Shown here piece after piece: positions 62,236 through 64,000 of a DNA stretch of 64,000 nucleotides. The notes beneath the pieces are model-generated. The model was not told the DNA's origin. It did no database searches and saw nothing but the letters and a program-made list of their open reading frames with translations. Position 1 is the stretch's first letter. Every line of letters begins with the position of its first letter. This DNA comes from Wuchereria bancrofti (taxonomy: Eukaryota > Nematoda > Chromadorea > Rhabditida > Onchocercidae): contig SSBO01000012.1 in NCBI GenBank assembly GCA_005281725.1, forward strand, positions 19,295,060-19,359,059. Reading direction: 5' to 3'. The translations under genes were made by a program, and so were the position numbers.

Positions 62236-62900
62236 ATGATCAAAAAGAGAAACAGCAATTATGTTCATTTCGATGCTATACGGAAGTTCCTCGATTGTAC
62301 TAAAACTCGCAACATTCCCTCAAAATTACGTAAGAAACAGCTTTACATTTCTTGGAAAAATACATTATGTTATATACAGTTAAGGTATCATACGAGAGCT
62401 CACGTCACCATAAACAAACATGTTTGTGTGAAATTAATTTGTCAAACCAAACCAAGCAGACGGTAACAGGTTTAAAACGTATTAGGAATGAAGAAATTTC
62501 GTTCAAAAGTATAATCTTGAATACAATACTTATATACACGGAAACCCGAGACATCTTTAAAACCATCCTTTCGAATAATATTTTTCAACAGATTTCAAAA
62601 ATTTTAAATCGATCATTAAAGAAATATCGCTTATACAGCTGGGTACGTAACAAATCATCAGCGATATTAAGTTGCTAGCAATTTGAATCGAAAATTTTGT
62701 TCTATAATTATAAGTTTAGCAATAATATCAATCATGTGAAGTTTCTATATCTATATTAATTTCTTGCATCAATAACAGTACTAGCATCAGCAACACCTTT
62801 CGACACTAATGCTCGGCAATATTTGATAAATCCGAAAAAGAAACTTCTCCGAAGATTAGAAAGTCAACGCTTAAGTTCGGCTCCAACTTATTCTTTTTAA
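62236..62900 (+). CDS. putative small gene divergent from top-2 (unrecognised)
   Basis: Three exon-like blocks on the + strand fit one frame. First, 62236-62329 starts MIKKRNSNYVHFDAIRKFL, preceded immediately by an in-frame stop, and ends at GTAAGA. Second, about 62593-62642 lies between TTTTTCAACAG and GTACGT. Third, 62779-62900 follows AATAACAG and ends in TAA; it reads LASATPFDTNARQYLINPKK, continues basic (LLRRLESQRL) and closes SSAPTYSF. All junctions are phase 1, so the middle block can be in or out. The third block looks most like real coding sequence. No family recognised. It sits head-to-head with top-2 and could share its promoter. Confidence 0.3.
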
Positions 62901-63433
62901 TGTGTTAAAGAGACATTTATCCTTACATATCACGACATACATTATGACCTGCAAACTTCTATCATTTCTCATAAAGGACCATTCAAATTGACAATTTTTC
63001 TACCTCAATATATCTCTACAAATTTTTAAAAAATCGTAAAATCAAAAAAAAAAAGCATGTCAAATGAGTGGGAAATGTGAATTGCTTGGAGCATGACTAA
63101 AAAACCAGGTATTCACAAACAAAAAAGAAAAAAACCAAATTGATAACGTGAAATTGTAAAAATCTGATCTTGCTGTAGGCTTTTCAAAATTTTCGAAATG
63201 TGCTAACAATTTCAACATACATACAAACATTTATCTTTCAACTATATTTCGTAACAATCCCAAATTAAAAAAATAAAAAAAAACCACACATTCGAACTAA
63301 TATCTACCTAATAATTATTTCTGACAATAAAATGCAATGGATTTATGTCAAATAATTTAATAGATAAAGTATTAATTTATGTTCACATCGACCAATAAAA
63401 TAATAAATGATTGCATAATACATTATTCCTTAG

Positions 63434-63570
63434 GATCCTCAGGGACGTCCCAAATAACACCACTCCAATTCCCTCCTATTCGAATAAATCAAATCTCCCG
63501 CCAAGCAAATAATCCTTATGAGAACCATGGCTATTTTACAGCTTGGCAAAACTATTTGAATTCAAATTAA
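63434..63570 (+). CDS. exon-like block, possible terminal exon of an unrecognised + strand gene
   Basis: After the acceptor TTCCTTAG a frame needing one upstream base runs to TAA at 63568-63570. It reads SSGTSQITPLQFPPIRINQ, ending in NNPYENHGYFTAWQNYLNSN, with balanced composition and C-richer third positions than the surroundings. Its phase is the same as that of the 62779 block, so it could be an alternative last exon of the same gene. I do not recognise the protein. Confidence 0.3.
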
Positions 63571-64000
63571 TTAACGGACGATTTAAAATTCATCTGAAAT
63601 TAACTAACAAACACTCTGGAACTTTTATAAAATGAAAAAATGAAGAATATACTAATATTTACAAAATATGCCTACCAATATTTACAAATAGATAATTGAC
63701 ATCAAATTTTACGTTGCTATAATTTTCAACGTGTAAATTACTTTCAATGAATTCCAGAAAATTGATGATATAAACTGAAAAAAGAGAATAAAAAAAAAGA
63801 AAATAGTATGATTGGAAGTTTATTACACACATCCTCTCATTCAACTTTTGCTTCTTTCATTCAGGTATTCTTCCTAAACTACTTCCCTATTTCCGTTCTA
63901 TTTCTTTCTTTTCTTGAATAACTCATCTTAGGTATGTTTTTTGATAGACTCTAACCAACCAAATTCCTTTTCATTCTACCAACTTTTCATAGTTATTTTC
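63571..64000. other. A+T-rich flank without supported feature
   Basis: No exon-like frame with splice sites was seen on either strand. A - strand frame of 61 codons here is rich in Phe, Tyr and Asn and looks accidental. Confidence 0.4.

Overview
The window looks like nuclear DNA of a nematode, most likely a clade III (spirurid or filarial) species. The evidence is strong A+T richness, short exons in small-to-medium introns with TTTTCAG- or TTTTAG-like acceptors, and three genes whose proteins fit animal families. The clade assignment is an inference. There are no prokaryotic operons, rRNAs, recognisable tRNAs or CRISPR arrays.

Layout. (1) About 1.0-31.8 kb, + strand: a SynGAP/DAB2IP-type Ras GTPase-activating protein, orthologous in type to C. 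elegans gap-2. Nineteen coding exons join in one frame (1,113 codons plus stop, 5' end open). They encode a divergent split PH region, a C2 domain, a RasGAP domain, a long low-complexity tail and a terminal coiled coil. Two further exons at 4850-5046 and 22347-22393 splice in phase into the same frame. They suggest three alternative N-termini, the shortest lacking PH and most of C2. Two introns of 7-10 kb hold several tandem and inverted repeats. (2) About 33.9-44.15 kb, - strand, tail-to-tail with gap-2: a 19-exon gene of 721 codons for a chromodomain protein. It has an acidic/basic linker and a C-terminal helical, ankyrin-like region, an architecture recalling MPHOSPH8 (MPP8). (3) 44.2-49.9 kb: intergenic, with a perfect hairpin and a decayed coding-like island. 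(4) 49.9-61.74 kb, - strand: a complete DNA topoisomerase II (top-2), 31 core exons and 1,526 residues. All catalytic motifs are present, and there is a possible 72-nt in-frame cassette exon and a possible 67-nt frame-shifting exon. (5) 61.75-64.0 kb: the divergent upstream side of top-2, where exon-like pieces on the + strand suggest a small unrecognised gene.

The three recognised genes have separate roles (Ras signalling, chromatin reading, DNA topology) and do not form a cluster. The most notable unexplained features are the 39-bp perfect inverted repeat in a top-2 intron, the top-2 cassette exon, the alternative starts of gap-2, the MPP8-like gene, a 30-bp perfect palindrome, and several degenerate minisatellites. 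Exon boundaries were set by hand from protein similarity, GT-AG rules and phase continuity. No transcript evidence was available.
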